A stretch of 38,352 nucleotides of DNA from Candidatus Methanomethylophilaceae archaeon. GTDB lineage: Archaea; Thermoplasmatota; Thermoplasmata; Methanomassiliicoccales; Methanomethylophilaceae. How positions within the stretch are numbered: the stretch's first letter is position 1; each line of letters opens with the position of its first letter. Shown one piece after another: positions 17,923 through 25,959 of the stretch. The stretch covers positions 1 to 38,352 of the forward strand of contig JAGBGN010000057.1 in the NCBI GenBank assembly GCA_017935945.1, given 5' to 3'. The notes beneath the pieces are model-generated. The model did no database searches. It worked only from the letters and a program-made list of their open reading frames with translations, and was not told the origin of the DNA. A program made the position numbers and the translations under genes.

Positions 17923-19437
17923 ATGGCTACATTCAGCGAACTCTGCATAGGCAAAAGACTCTGCGCTGCGATCTCAGAGATGGGTTGGACCGAACCCACC
18001 CCCATCCAGTTGGAATCCGTTCCGGAAGGGATGGCGGGTAAGGACCTCTTCGGACAGGCACAGACGGGAACGGGGAAGACCGGAGCCTATGCAATGATCA
18101 CCCTGGGTAGGACGCGCGCAGGTTCACAGGCCCCCACTACTGTCGTCATGACACCGACCAGGGAACTTGCCGACCAGGTCTCCAAGGAGATGCGTGCCAT
18201 ATCATCACACACGAAGCACAGGATCGTAGCCGTATACGGCGGCGCCAGCATATCCGAACAGGTGCAGAGGCTGGAAGAGGGATGCGATGTCGTCGTAGGA
18301 ACCCCCGGTAGGATCCTGGACCTCCACGGACGTGGTGTCCTTGTATTCGATGCGGTCAAGGAACTCGTCATAGATGAGGCGGACAGGATGCTCGACATGG
18401 GATTCATGGAGGACATGGAGACCATAATCTCACTCACACCGACCACGCGCCAGACCCTGTTGTATTCGGCAACCCTCTCCAAGGAGGTGCGCGACATAGC
18501 CAAGAGGTCCATGAGGGAACCTGTGGAGGTTTCAGTCTCCCATGACGATGTCGTATCCGATCTCGTTAGACAGTACTACGTCGAGGTCAAGAGGAACGGC
18601 AAGATGGATGTCCTCAGGGATATCATGGCCAACGGCGACCCGAAGGTCGTCATATTCTGCTCTACCAAGAAGATGGTCGATGACCTGTACTCCGGATTCA
18701 GTGCCGAGGGCATGAAGGTCGGAGCGTTGCATGGGGACATGCCCCAGTTCAGACGCGAGAAGACCATCAATGCGTTCAGGAAAGACAGGATGAACGTCCT
18801 CATAGCAACCGACGTCGCCGCAAGAGGATTGGACATCGACAACGTGGAATGCGTGGTGAACTACGATGCACCCCTGGATCCGGAAACCTACACCCACCGC
18901 ATAGGTCGTGCGGGAAGAGCTGGAAGGACCGGTGTGTCCGTGACGTTCATCACACCCATGGAGGACAGGAGGATCCCCACATACGAGGAATACATGGGGA
19001 GATCCGTCGAGAGGGTCACGAGGAAACAGATTCAGAACCTCACCATCTCGAATCCGGAGCTGAAGGCCATGACCAAAGAGAGGATGAAGGATGACAGGAA
19101 CGGTAAGACATCCAAACCCAAGATCAAAGCGGTCATCTCCAAGGAGAAACCTATACCTCTCTCTGATGTCACTGTACTGTCCCTGGATGTGGGTAAGGCC
19201 TCAGAAGTGGACCGTGTCATGCTCACATCACACATCATATCGTGTTCCGGGATCAACGAAGATGACATTGGACGCATAGGCATGGGTTCGAATTCATCCT
19301 TCGTCGAGATATCCACGAAGAAGGCCTCTGATGTCATAAAGGCCCTCAACTCATCCAAACTCAAAGGTAAGAGGATAAGGGCGGACTATGCACCTGAAAA
19401 GAAGAGATGCAAGGACAAGCTGAAGGATAAGCCGTGA
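17923..19437 (+). CDS. DEAD-box ATP-dependent RNA helicase with DbpA-type C-terminal domain
   Basis: This 504-residue RNA helicase unwinds or remodels structured RNA. The ATG at 17923 is preferred over a TTG at 17884, because the protein then opens directly with the normal 'MATFSELCIGKRLCAAISEMGW' helix. The Q motif is 'WTEPTPIQ' (22-29), motif I AQTGTGKT (46-53), DEAD at 151-154, and then 'SAT', 'ATDVAARGLDI' and 'HRIGRAGRAG'. The C-terminal 'IGRIGMGSNSSFVEI' fold type (about 440-490) matches the DbpA RNA-binding domain, which in bacterial DbpA binds 23S rRNA. A lysine-rich linker (about 375-420) precedes it. It is a close paralogue of the helicase at 20748, with near-identical DNA around the ATDVAARGLDID motif. 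Confidence 0.93.
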   Translation: MATFSELCIGKRLCAAISEMGWTEPTPIQLESVPEGMAGKDLFGQAQTGTGKTGAYAMITLGRTRAGSQAPTTVVMTPTRELADQVSKEMRAISSHTKHRIVAVYGGASISEQVQRLEEGCDVVVGTPGRILDLHGRGVLVFDAVKELVIDEADRMLDMGFMEDMETIISLTPTTRQTLLYSATLSKEVRDIAKRSMREPVEVSVSHDDVVSDLVRQYYVEVKRNGKMDVLRDIMANGDPKVVIFCSTKKMVDDLYSGFSAEGMKVGALHGDMPQFRREKTINAFRKDRMNVLIATDVAARGLDIDNVECVVNYDAPLDPETYTHRIGRAGRAGRTGVSVTFITPMEDRRIPTYEEYMGRSVERVTRKQIQNLTISNPELKAMTKERMKDDRNGKTSKPKIKAVISKEKPIPLSDVTVLSLDVGKASEVDRVMLTSHIISCSGINEDDIGRIGMGSNSSFVEISTKKASDVIKALNSSKLKGKRIRADYAPEKKRCKDKLKDKP

Positions 19438-19463
19438 ATGGGAAAAGTTATCTTCAAGGATGG

Positions 19464-19473
19464 TCCTATAAAT
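19464..19473 (+). promoter_or_regulatory. TATA box of the HipA-like gene
   Basis: TCCTATAAAT lies about 24 bp before the ATG at 19491. This gives the HipA-like gene its own leaderless promoter even though it follows the helicase closely, and it supports choosing this ATG. Confidence 0.55.
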
Positions 19474-19490
19474 CCGTGCGAGATAATGCG

Positions 19491-20633
19491 ATGACACATA
19501 CACTCATGCACAAAGATCTGGAAGTGGCTGAGGTCACACTGGATGCCTCGGGCATGATAACCAACATCGGGAAGGTGATTTCTAAAAACCATCTACCGGT
19601 GGATATCGTTCATGACGGATTCATGGAACGTAGCAGATTGAGCAAATGGTGGGAACAACGTTGCATACCTGCTAGTCGCAGTGGAATCAGGAACCTGTTG
19701 GATCAACTCGACATCTGTTGTCCTTCCGTACTCCTTTCAAGATCATTAGGACTCAGCCTCTCCGATCAATACTGGATTCGCCCATCAGAAATCGATCTTG
19801 ATTGGCATGATGTGAATTTCTTCGAAAATCCATTCTCCGATGATGTCGGCGACCTCCTTTTTGGAAATACCCTCACAAAAGGAGAAATTGACCTATCATC
19901 TCCAGACAATACTTCTGAAGGCAATCTCAAAAAAAGATGGAAAATCATCGATGGTGAACGCATTCTCCTGAAATCTGGGAACGATCCCCACAGATTCGAA
20001 GTGTTTAACGAGGTTATCGCATCGTCGCTCATGGACAGGTTGGGGATAGTTCATACGAAATACGATCTCTTATGGATTGGTGATGGTCCTTGTTGCAGTT
20101 GTAAAGACTTCATCACACCCTCTACGGATCTGGTCACTGCATATCATATCCAAAGGATGCAGAAAAGACCCAACAACAGATCCGTATACGATCACTATGT
20201 GAAATGCTGTTCAGACATCGACATAGATATCATCCCATCGTTGGACCGCATGATCGTTGTCGACTACCTCATGTTGAACCATGACAGACACATGAACAAC
20301 TTCGGTCTGATCCGTGACGTGAAAACCTTGGAATGGTTGGGTCCAGCACCCATCTTCGATACAGGCTCCTCACTCGGCCATGACCGCATCACATCCATGA
20401 TGTCGTCATCACTTTACGCCGTCCCAAAACCATTCGCCAAGAGTTTCGATGAATCACTCGACCTCGTATCATCATTCGATTGGATAAATCTCGACTCCCT
20501 GGAAGGTTTTCCGGACGAGATCGATACATTCCTGGCCGATACCCGTGGATACATCGATGATTTACGCAGAAAGACCACAGTCAACCTGTTATCTGATAGG
20601 ATCAGATCCCTTAAGAACCATCTGCGTAGCTGA
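19491..20633 (+). CDS. HipA-like Ser/Thr protein kinase
   Basis: This 380-residue protein resembles HipA-family kinases. The start was set by the promoter 24 bp upstream; an earlier in-frame ATG at 19437 would lie upstream of it. The N-terminus 'MTHTLMHKDLEVAEVTLDASG' and '...KWWEQRCIPASRSGI' match the HipA-related group common in gut microbes. The kinase elements are Lys161 in 'ILLKSG', the catalytic 'HDRHMNNFG' (Asp265, Asn270) and the metal-binding 'FDTG' (Asp290). No HipB-like antitoxin is next to it. Base composition and codon choice look more AT-rich than in the neighbouring helicases, hinting at acquisition. Its partner and target are unknown, so calling it a toxin would go beyond the evidence. 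Confidence 0.8.
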   Translation: MTHTLMHKDLEVAEVTLDASGMITNIGKVISKNHLPVDIVHDGFMERSRLSKWWEQRCIPASRSGIRNLLDQLDICCPSVLLSRSLGLSLSDQYWIRPSEIDLDWHDVNFFENPFSDDVGDLLFGNTLTKGEIDLSSPDNTSEGNLKKRWKIIDGERILLKSGNDPHRFEVFNEVIASSLMDRLGIVHTKYDLLWIGDGPCCSCKDFITPSTDLVTAYHIQRMQKRPNNRSVYDHYVKCCSDIDIDIIPSLDRMIVVDYLMLNHDRHMNNFGLIRDVKTLEWLGPAPIFDTGSSLGHDRITSMMSSSLYAVPKPFAKSFDESLDLVSSFDWINLDSLEGFPDEIDTFLADTRGYIDDLRRKTTVNLLSDRIRSLKNHLRS

Positions 20634-20658
20634 TCACAGCAGATTCTCGCCCAGTCAT

Positions 20659-20738
20659 ATATTTAAATAGTCACTATATACGCACCCGCGTAAAGGGAAA
20701 TTCGTCTGTGTGAAGTCGCAGACTGCAGTTTCAGATCA
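20659..20738 (+). promoter_or_regulatory. Promoter and leader of the second DEAD-box helicase
   Basis: TATA-like ATATTTAAATA (20659-20669) and CTATATA (20674-20680) precede a leader of about 45-60 nt. The leader contains a small hairpin, TCTGTG-TGAAGT-CGCAGA. Most genes here have almost no leader, so this one may carry regulation, as proposed for some archaeal cold-induced helicase genes. That is inference. Confidence 0.4.
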
Positions 20739-20747
20739 GTGATTGAA

Positions 20748-22160
20748 ATGATCTCAAAATTCACGGATATCGGCATCCCCGATGATGTTGCAAAGGCTAT
20801 GGATGATATGGGATGGGAGGAGCCCACCCCGATCCAGGTTCAATCGGTCCCACTCGGCCTCAAGGGAATCGACATGTTCGCCCAGGCACAGACCGGTACG
20901 GGAAAGACAGGTGCATACGGTTCCATCATTCTCGGAAGGATACCTTCCAAACAGAAAGTACCCACAGCGATCGTCCTGGTCCCCACCAGGGAACTGGCCA
21001 ACCAGGTCTCGGATGAGCTCGAGAAGCTCTCCAAGTACTCCGGACATGTCTGCCTGCCCATATACGGCGGAGCCAGCATCGAGGGTCAGATCAAGAAGCT
21101 CCAGAAGGGGTGCGACATCGTCGCCGGAACCCCCGGTCGTGTCAGGGACATGATTGCCAGGGGCGTCCTCAACCTCTCCGAGATCCAGATGATGGTCCTC
21201 GACGAAGCGGACAGGATGCTCGACATGGGATTCGTCGACGATATCGAGGCTATCCTCAAGGCCATGCCCGCAGAGAGGCATACACTCCTGTTCTCCGCAA
21301 CGATGCAGGAGAACGTCAAACAGCTCGCATTCGACTACATGAAGAACCCCAAGGAGGTCTCGGTCTCCCAGGACGAGGTCGTCCTCGACCTCACCAAGCA
21401 GTACTACATCTCCGTTGGAAGGAGGAACAAATCCTGGACACTCTGCAGGATCCTGGACATCGATGAGCCCAAGGCCATCATCTTCTGCCAGACAAAGAAG
21501 ATGGTCGATGTCCTCGACGAGAGGCTCACCAAGCTCGAGTACAAGGTCGAGGCCATCCACGGTGACATGCCCCAGACCAAGAGGGAGAAGGTCATCAAGG
21601 ACTTCAAGGAGGATGTTACCGACATACTCATCGCAACCGACGTCGCCGCAAGGGGATTGGACATCGACGACATCAACTATGTCATAAACTACGACATGCC
21701 CGATGACATCGACACCTACATCCACAGGATCGGAAGGACAGGCAGGGCTGGAAGGGAGGGTACCGCTGTATCCTTCGTCACCTCCGAGGAGGAACACCTG
21801 GTAAGGGAGTTCGAGATGCGTACCGGCATGGACATCGAGAAGAGGGATGTCCCCGATGCGGAACCCGGTCAGAGGGACACCATCAAGAAGGTCGTCGACT
21901 ACGATCAGATCTCCGATGTGTTCGGAATGTGCAAGTTCGAGATCAACCTCGGAAAGAACGATGGATTCAAGAAGGTCTCACTTGCGGACTTCATAATACG
22001 TAATGCGAGGATCAGGGAGGTCTCCATCGGTAAGATCGAGATCGGTCCCGACTCATCCATCGTCGAAGTACACAAGGACTTCGGTAACAGGATGACCATG
22101 GACCTCACCAAGGCCAAGTTCAAAAGCAAGAGAATAATGGTCCGTGTGATTCAGGATTGA
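20748..22160 (+). CDS. DEAD-box ATP-dependent RNA helicase with DbpA-type C-terminal domain
   Basis: This 470-residue protein is a second DEAD-box helicase. The ATG at 20748 is chosen over a GTG at 20739. The Q motif is 'WEEPTPIQ' (23-30), motif I AQTGTGKT (47-54), DEAD at 152-155, then 'FSATMQ', 'ATDVAARGLDIDDINYV' and 'HRIGRTGRAG'. The C-terminal 80 residues ('IGKIEIGPDSSIVEV...') form a DbpA-like RNA-binding domain. Strong use of preferred codons suggests high expression, more so than its paralogue at 17923. It likely serves RNA remodelling such as ribosome assembly. The phosphatidyltransferase gene begins one base after its stop, so the two share a transcript. Confidence 0.94.
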   Translation: MISKFTDIGIPDDVAKAMDDMGWEEPTPIQVQSVPLGLKGIDMFAQAQTGTGKTGAYGSIILGRIPSKQKVPTAIVLVPTRELANQVSDELEKLSKYSGHVCLPIYGGASIEGQIKKLQKGCDIVAGTPGRVRDMIARGVLNLSEIQMMVLDEADRMLDMGFVDDIEAILKAMPAERHTLLFSATMQENVKQLAFDYMKNPKEVSVSQDEVVLDLTKQYYISVGRRNKSWTLCRILDIDEPKAIIFCQTKKMVDVLDERLTKLEYKVEAIHGDMPQTKREKVIKDFKEDVTDILIATDVAARGLDIDDINYVINYDMPDDIDTYIHRIGRTGRAGREGTAVSFVTSEEEHLVREFEMRTGMDIEKRDVPDAEPGQRDTIKKVVDYDQISDVFGMCKFEINLGKNDGFKKVSLADFIIRNARIREVSIGKIEIGPDSSIVEVHKDFGNRMTMDLTKAKFKSKRIMVRVIQD

Positions 22161-22161
22161 A

Positions 22162-22692
22162 ATGAAACCCTCATTACCCGACATCCTCTCATTGACGAGG
22201 ATCGTCGGGGCCCTCCTACTGTTCATACCAACACCACTTACGCCCGCCTACCTTGGGTTGTACCTATACTGTTGCATATCCGACTTCGTGGACGGTTATC
22301 TGGCACGCAAGAACGGTGGTTCCCCCTATGGACAGACACTGGACAGTGCCGCCGACATCATCCTGACGACATCATTGCTGTTGACTCTCGTACCATGGTT
22401 GCCGTGGGACTGGTGGATGATAGAGTGGATCGTCGCATTGATCATCATGAGGGTCACATCTGTCATCATAGGAACGATCAAATTCAAGCAGATGGCCCTC
22501 CTCCATACCCGTTTGAACAAATACGCTGGCGTCTTCCGCTATGTCGCCCCGTTCGCACTCATGGTACTCGATCTGGATGTCACCGTGTTCCTCGTATGTG
22601 CCATGACCACCATCGCAACGATAGAGGATTTCATCATAAATCTGACATCCAAGGAACTCAACAGGGATATCGTATCGATTTTCAACAGATGA
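22162..22692 (+). CDS. CDP-alcohol phosphatidyltransferase family membrane protein
   Basis: This 176-residue membrane enzyme transfers a CDP-linked lipid onto an alcohol to make a phospholipid. The family signature D(x2)DG(x2)AR(x8)G(x3)D(x3)D is intact as 'DFVDGYLARKNGGSPYGQTL' followed by D, SAA and D (residues about 41-65). Five or six hydrophobic helices follow the usual pattern. In archaea such enzymes make archaetidyl-inositol phosphate, -serine or -glycerol lipids; the substrate cannot be fixed here. It sits one base behind the helicase stop codon, which suggests cotranscription without an obvious functional link. Confidence 0.87.
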   Translation: MKPSLPDILSLTRIVGALLLFIPTPLTPAYLGLYLYCCISDFVDGYLARKNGGSPYGQTLDSAADIILTTSLLLTLVPWLPWDWWMIEWIVALIIMRVTSVIIGTIKFKQMALLHTRLNKYAGVFRYVAPFALMVLDLDVTVFLVCAMTTIATIEDFIINLTSKELNRDIVSIFNR

Positions 22693-22700
22693 ATCCGTGT

Positions 22701-22757
22701 TGATCGATACATGTATCATCGATGTCGATAACATCGAATATCGATATATCGTGTATC
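22701..22757. repeat. Cluster of nested ATCGAT/GATATC palindromes
   Basis: Perfect palindromes GATACATGTATC (22706-22717), ATATCGATAT (22738-22747) and CGATATATCG (22742-22751) lie beside the inverted repeat CGATGT-CGATA-ACATCG (22720-22736). All are packed into 57 bp between the phosphatidyltransferase and the small charged-protein gene. The role is unknown; it could be a multi-site operator. Confidence 0.5.
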
Positions 22758-22835
22758 AAACCGCTTGTTTTTAATCAAATTATTAACAATGTTGATTTCG
22801 AAGCTTGTGAAATACCGGGTTTCGGAAGTGCTAAC

Positions 22836-23063
22836 ATGAACTGCAACAAAGGATGCGAGACGAAGACAGAGAAAAAAGAAGCCCGTAAGGAGAAGAAGGA
22901 GGGTATCGTCGAGAAGATAGCCAACTTCGAAATCAACCATCAGGAGAAGAAAAAACAGAAGGAGTTGGATAAGGCTGACAGGGTTGTCAAGCACGCCAAC
23001 GACAAGGAAGATGAGATAGAGCTCAAAGAGGAACAGAAGATCAGGAAGATCGAGAACGAGTGA
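22836..23063 (+). CDS. Small highly charged coiled-coil-like protein
   Basis: This is a 75-residue protein beginning MNCNKGCETK. The ATG at 22836 was chosen because the reading frame before it is AT-rich and promoter-like (GTTTTTAATC near 22767). The protein is about half Lys and Glu, predicted to be one long helix ('EKKEARKEKKEGIVEKIANFE...'). Two cysteines at the N-terminus (residues 3 and 7) could bind metal or form disulfides. There are no recognisable domains. It lies between a palindrome cluster and a structured terminator-like region, so it is probably an independent unit. Function unknown. Confidence 0.6.
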   Translation: MNCNKGCETKTEKKEARKEKKEGIVEKIANFEINHQEKKKQKELDKADRVVKHANDKEDEIELKEEQKIRKIENE

Positions 23064-23123
23064 GTCACTCATACCCATTTTCTCCTCTGTGAACTCAACT
23101 CGGGAGTACTGATCTAACAAAAT

Positions 23124-23206
23124 CCCGGAATCGGGCCTGCGACCGTTACCATCACAGGCCCATCCGGGTACAAATGGTTGAAGATGGTGGGTTGTACCCA
23201 CCTTTT
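23124..23206 (+). ncRNA. Structured region with alternative hairpins and a terminator
   Basis: Plus-strand RNA would form a two-part stem: CCCGGA (23124-23129) with TCCGGG (23163-23168), enclosing GGGCCTG (23133-23139) with CAGGCCC (23155-23161). An 8-bp pairing GGGTACAA (23166-23173) with TTGTACCC (23192-23199) competes with it. It also competes with the final hairpin GGTGGGT-TGT-ACCCACC (23186-23202), which is followed by TTTTGTTT. It may be the 3' end of the small-protein transcript or a separate small RNA. No gene lies downstream on this strand, so it is not an ordinary riboswitch. Confidence 0.4.
23186..23206 (+). terminator. Intrinsic-type terminator hairpin
   Basis: A 7-bp GC-rich stem, GGTGGGT-TGT-ACCCACC, is followed at once by TTTT. 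It lies just beyond the converging end of the valyl-tRNA synthetase gene and would stop plus-strand transcription before it. Confidence 0.6.
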
Positions 23207-23216
23207 GTTTCCCTTC

Positions 23217-25826
23217 TCAGAGCTCGATCAGGATCAGGACGTTTCCGATCTGGATCGTATCGACGGCCTTTCCATCGAGCATGAGGCGCTCGTCGAGCTC
23301 GAAGTACTCTGAACCGACGGAGACCTTCTCACCATCGATATCGATCTCGATGGCACCGGAGGCGAGCTGTGCGGAAGCATCTGCGACATCCATGGCTGCC
23401 ACATAGGCGACGATCGCCTTGGCCTGTGCCTTGAATGCGGGACCGAGCTTCGCATGCACGGGTTTGATTCCGACGACCTCCTTGGTCAGCTGTGCCTCGG
23501 GAGCGACGAGGACCTCCTTCGCCTTCGTCGTCTCGATGATATCGTCCTTGGCGGATCCGAGGATTCCTGCGTCCTCTCCGACGAACTCCACCATGGCGAG
23601 CTCCGCGTTGAGGGGGATCTTCTTCTCTCCCTTCCAGGCACGAATGGCTGCGAGCACATCCTTGAGGAGCTCTCCGGCAGCCTCTGCCTGCTCATCGACG
23701 AACATGGGCTCGGGCCAGGAGGTCAGGTGTATGCTCCTGCATCCGTCTATGGCCTTGAAGTGTTCCTGGTAGACATCCTCGGTGACATGGGGCATGAAGG
23801 GTGCGAGCATCTTCATGCTTCCGAGGAGGACGTTGTAAAGGGTGTACTTGACAGCGGGATCGTTCCTGGCCTTGACCATCTCGATGTAGTTGTCGGCGAG
23901 GTCATGCCAGATGAATCCCTCGACATCCTTCATGGCCTTGTCGAACTGGTACTGGTTGAAACAGTCGGTGACTGCCTCCAGGACCTTCGTGAACTTGCTG
24001 ATGATCCACTTGTCAGAGATCCTGAGTTCGGGCTGCTCTGTGGGCACATCCTTGAAGAACCTGCTGGCGAACTGTCCGATGTTGAACACCTTGTTGCAGA
24101 GCTTCCTTCCGCGGACGACGTCCTTCTCACGGAATGCATGGTCGATTCCGAGGGAACATGTTGCGGCATAGTACCTCAGTGCATCTGCACCGTAGTTCTG
24201 CAGGATGGGCATGGGATCGATGACGTTTCCGATGGATGAGTGCATGGGGGTACCGTCGGGAGCCATGATGAATCCGTTGATCACGATGTCCTTCCAAGGG
24301 ATGCTCTCCTCGATCTGCTCGGCCCTGAGGATGGAGTAGAATGCCCATGTCCTGATGATGTCATGGGACTGGGGCCTCATGGACATCGGGAACAGCTTCT
24401 TGTGGAGTTCCTCGTCCCTTCCCCAATAGGTGTTGTACAGTGACGAACCGGATGAATCCATCCATGTGTCGAAGACATCGGTGCATCCGCAGAGCTTTCC
24501 ACCGCACTTGGGGCACTTCTCGACAGGAGGTGCATCCAGTGTGGGATCGACATAGCACTGCTCCTCGGTTGCGCAGACCGCATGACCGCATTCCTCGCAC
24601 TCCCAGACGGGGATGGGGGTTGCGAACACCCTCTGCCTGCTGAGGACCCAATCCCACTCGAGGGAGTTGGTCCAATCCTGGAGCCTTATCTTCATGAAGT
24701 CGGGGAACCAGTTGATCTCTTCCGCCCTCTTGAGGATGGCATCCTTGAACGTGGTGGTCTTGAGGAACCACTGGGGGACCTGAAGGAACTCGATGGGTGT
24801 GTGGCACCTCCAGCAGATGGAGACCTGCTGGGGGTTGTCCTCCTGCTTGACGAGGATGCCGGCTTCACGGAGGTCCTCGATGGCTGCCTCCCTGGCCTCT
24901 ATGACGGGCATTCCGGCGTACTTTCCGGCGAGTTCGGTCATCCTTCCTGCCTCATCGATTCCCTTCTCCATCTCGAAGTGGTACTTCATGACCCACTCGA
25001 GATCGTCCTTGTCACCGATGGTACAAATCATGACGGTTCCGGTTCCATAATCGAGCTGGACCTTGGGGTCCGCGATGACCTTGACCTTCCTTCCGTAGAG
25101 AGGTGTGATGAGGTCCTTTCCCACGAGGTGGGCCTTCTCCTTGTCGTCGGGGTGGACCGCGACGGCCTTGCATGTGCAGAGGAGCTCGGGCCTGGTGGTG
25201 GCGATCATGACGTGTCCGTCCTCACCATCGATCTGGAACTTGATGTAGTTCAACTTGTTGACGTTGTCCCTGTACTCGACCTCCGCATCCGCGAGTGCGG
25301 TCATACATCCGGGACACCAGTTGACGGGGAAGTTCGCCTTGTAGACAAGTCCCCTGTTGAACAGGTTGATGAAGGAGAGCTGGGTGATCTTCCTGTAGTA
25401 AGGTGCATCCGTCTGATAGTAGATGCTGGGGTCCATGGACTCTCCGAGCATCTCGAAATCACGGGTCATCTGCTCGATGAAACCGTTCGCATACTCCTCG
25501 CAGAGCCTCCTGTACTCCTGCCTGGGCGTATCCAGTTTGGTGATCTTGTGCTTCTTCTCGACCTTGACCTCGATGGGGGTACCGTTTACATCGAAACAGA
25601 GGGGGAAGAACACGTTGTATCCACTCATCCTCCTGAAACGAGCCGAGAAATCGATGATGGAGTAACCGGTCGCATGTCCGAGGTGGAGGGGACCCGAGGT
25701 GTACCTGGGAGGATTGTCTATGCTGTACACCGGCTTATCGGACTGGGGGTCGAAACGGTAGACCGCATCGTCCCTCCACATGTCCTGCCAGCGTTTCTCT
25801 ATGGATGCTGAATCGTATTGTGCCAT
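23217..25826 (-). CDS. valS: Valyl-tRNA synthetase (archaeal type)
   Basis: This 869-residue class I synthetase charges tRNA-Val and edits mischarged threonine. The HIGH motif is 'HLGHA' (48-52). The editing domain has 'GTGTVMICTIGDKDDLEW'. Zinc-knuckle cysteines occur in 'CPGC', 'CWRC', 'CEEC' and 'CPKC', and 'TDVFDTWMDSS' is typical of ValRS. A full anticodon-binding domain and C-terminal extension follow. The KMSKS loop is unusual: it reads PMHSS (527-531) inside a normal context 'DGTPMHSSIGNVIDP', so both lysines are replaced. A TATA box (GGTTATATAGG, about 25855-25864) lies about 32 bp upstream. The gene stands alone. Confidence 0.94.
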   Translation of the reverse strand: MAQYDSASIEKRWQDMWRDDAVYRFDPQSDKPVYSIDNPPRYTSGPLHLGHATGYSIIDFSARFRRMSGYNVFFPLCFDVNGTPIEVKVEKKHKITKLDTPRQEYRRLCEEYANGFIEQMTRDFEMLGESMDPSIYYQTDAPYYRKITQLSFINLFNRGLVYKANFPVNWCPGCMTALADAEVEYRDNVNKLNYIKFQIDGEDGHVMIATTRPELLCTCKAVAVHPDDKEKAHLVGKDLITPLYGRKVKVIADPKVQLDYGTGTVMICTIGDKDDLEWVMKYHFEMEKGIDEAGRMTELAGKYAGMPVIEAREAAIEDLREAGILVKQEDNPQQVSICWRCHTPIEFLQVPQWFLKTTTFKDAILKRAEEINWFPDFMKIRLQDWTNSLEWDWVLSRQRVFATPIPVWECEECGHAVCATEEQCYVDPTLDAPPVEKCPKCGGKLCGCTDVFDTWMDSSGSSLYNTYWGRDEELHKKLFPMSMRPQSHDIIRTWAFYSILRAEQIEESIPWKDIVINGFIMAPDGTPMHSSIGNVIDPMPILQNYGADALRYYAATCSLGIDHAFREKDVVRGRKLCNKVFNIGQFASRFFKDVPTEQPELRISDKWIISKFTKVLEAVTDCFNQYQFDKAMKDVEGFIWHDLADNYIEMVKARNDPAVKYTLYNVLLGSMKMLAPFMPHVTEDVYQEHFKAIDGCRSIHLTSWPEPMFVDEQAEAAGELLKDVLAAIRAWKGEKKIPLNAELAMVEFVGEDAGILGSAKDDIIETTKAKEVLVAPEAQLTKEVVGIKPVHAKLGPAFKAQAKAIVAYVAAMDVADASAQLASGAIEIDIDGEKVSVGSEYFELDERLMLDGKAVDTIQIGNVLILIEL

Positions 25827-25870
25827 GGCTAACGAAGCGGTGTAGAATAAGAACCTATATAACCTTTAGA

Positions 25871-25884
25871 CGGGCGCGCGCCCG
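25871..25884. repeat. Perfect 14-bp GC palindrome upstream of the valS promoter
   Basis: CGGGCGCGCGCCCG is fully self-complementary and lies immediately upstream of the valS TATA box, in otherwise AT-rich promoter DNA. It may be an operator or a 3' hairpin for the downstream end of the minus-strand TIM-barrel gene. The rest of 25885-25959 shows no gene. Confidence 0.45.
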
Positions 25885-25959
25885 CGACTAGTAGAGAGTA
25901 GTCCCATGGATGTACGTCGGGTCGCCTTTCGCAGTGGTTGAACTCACATCGAACATGCA

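Noticed and set aside
24582-25811. 409-codon plus-strand frame antisense to valS
   Set aside because: The product is Asp/Leu/Gly/Val-rich low complexity, which is typical for the antisense of biased codons. No promoter or family match.
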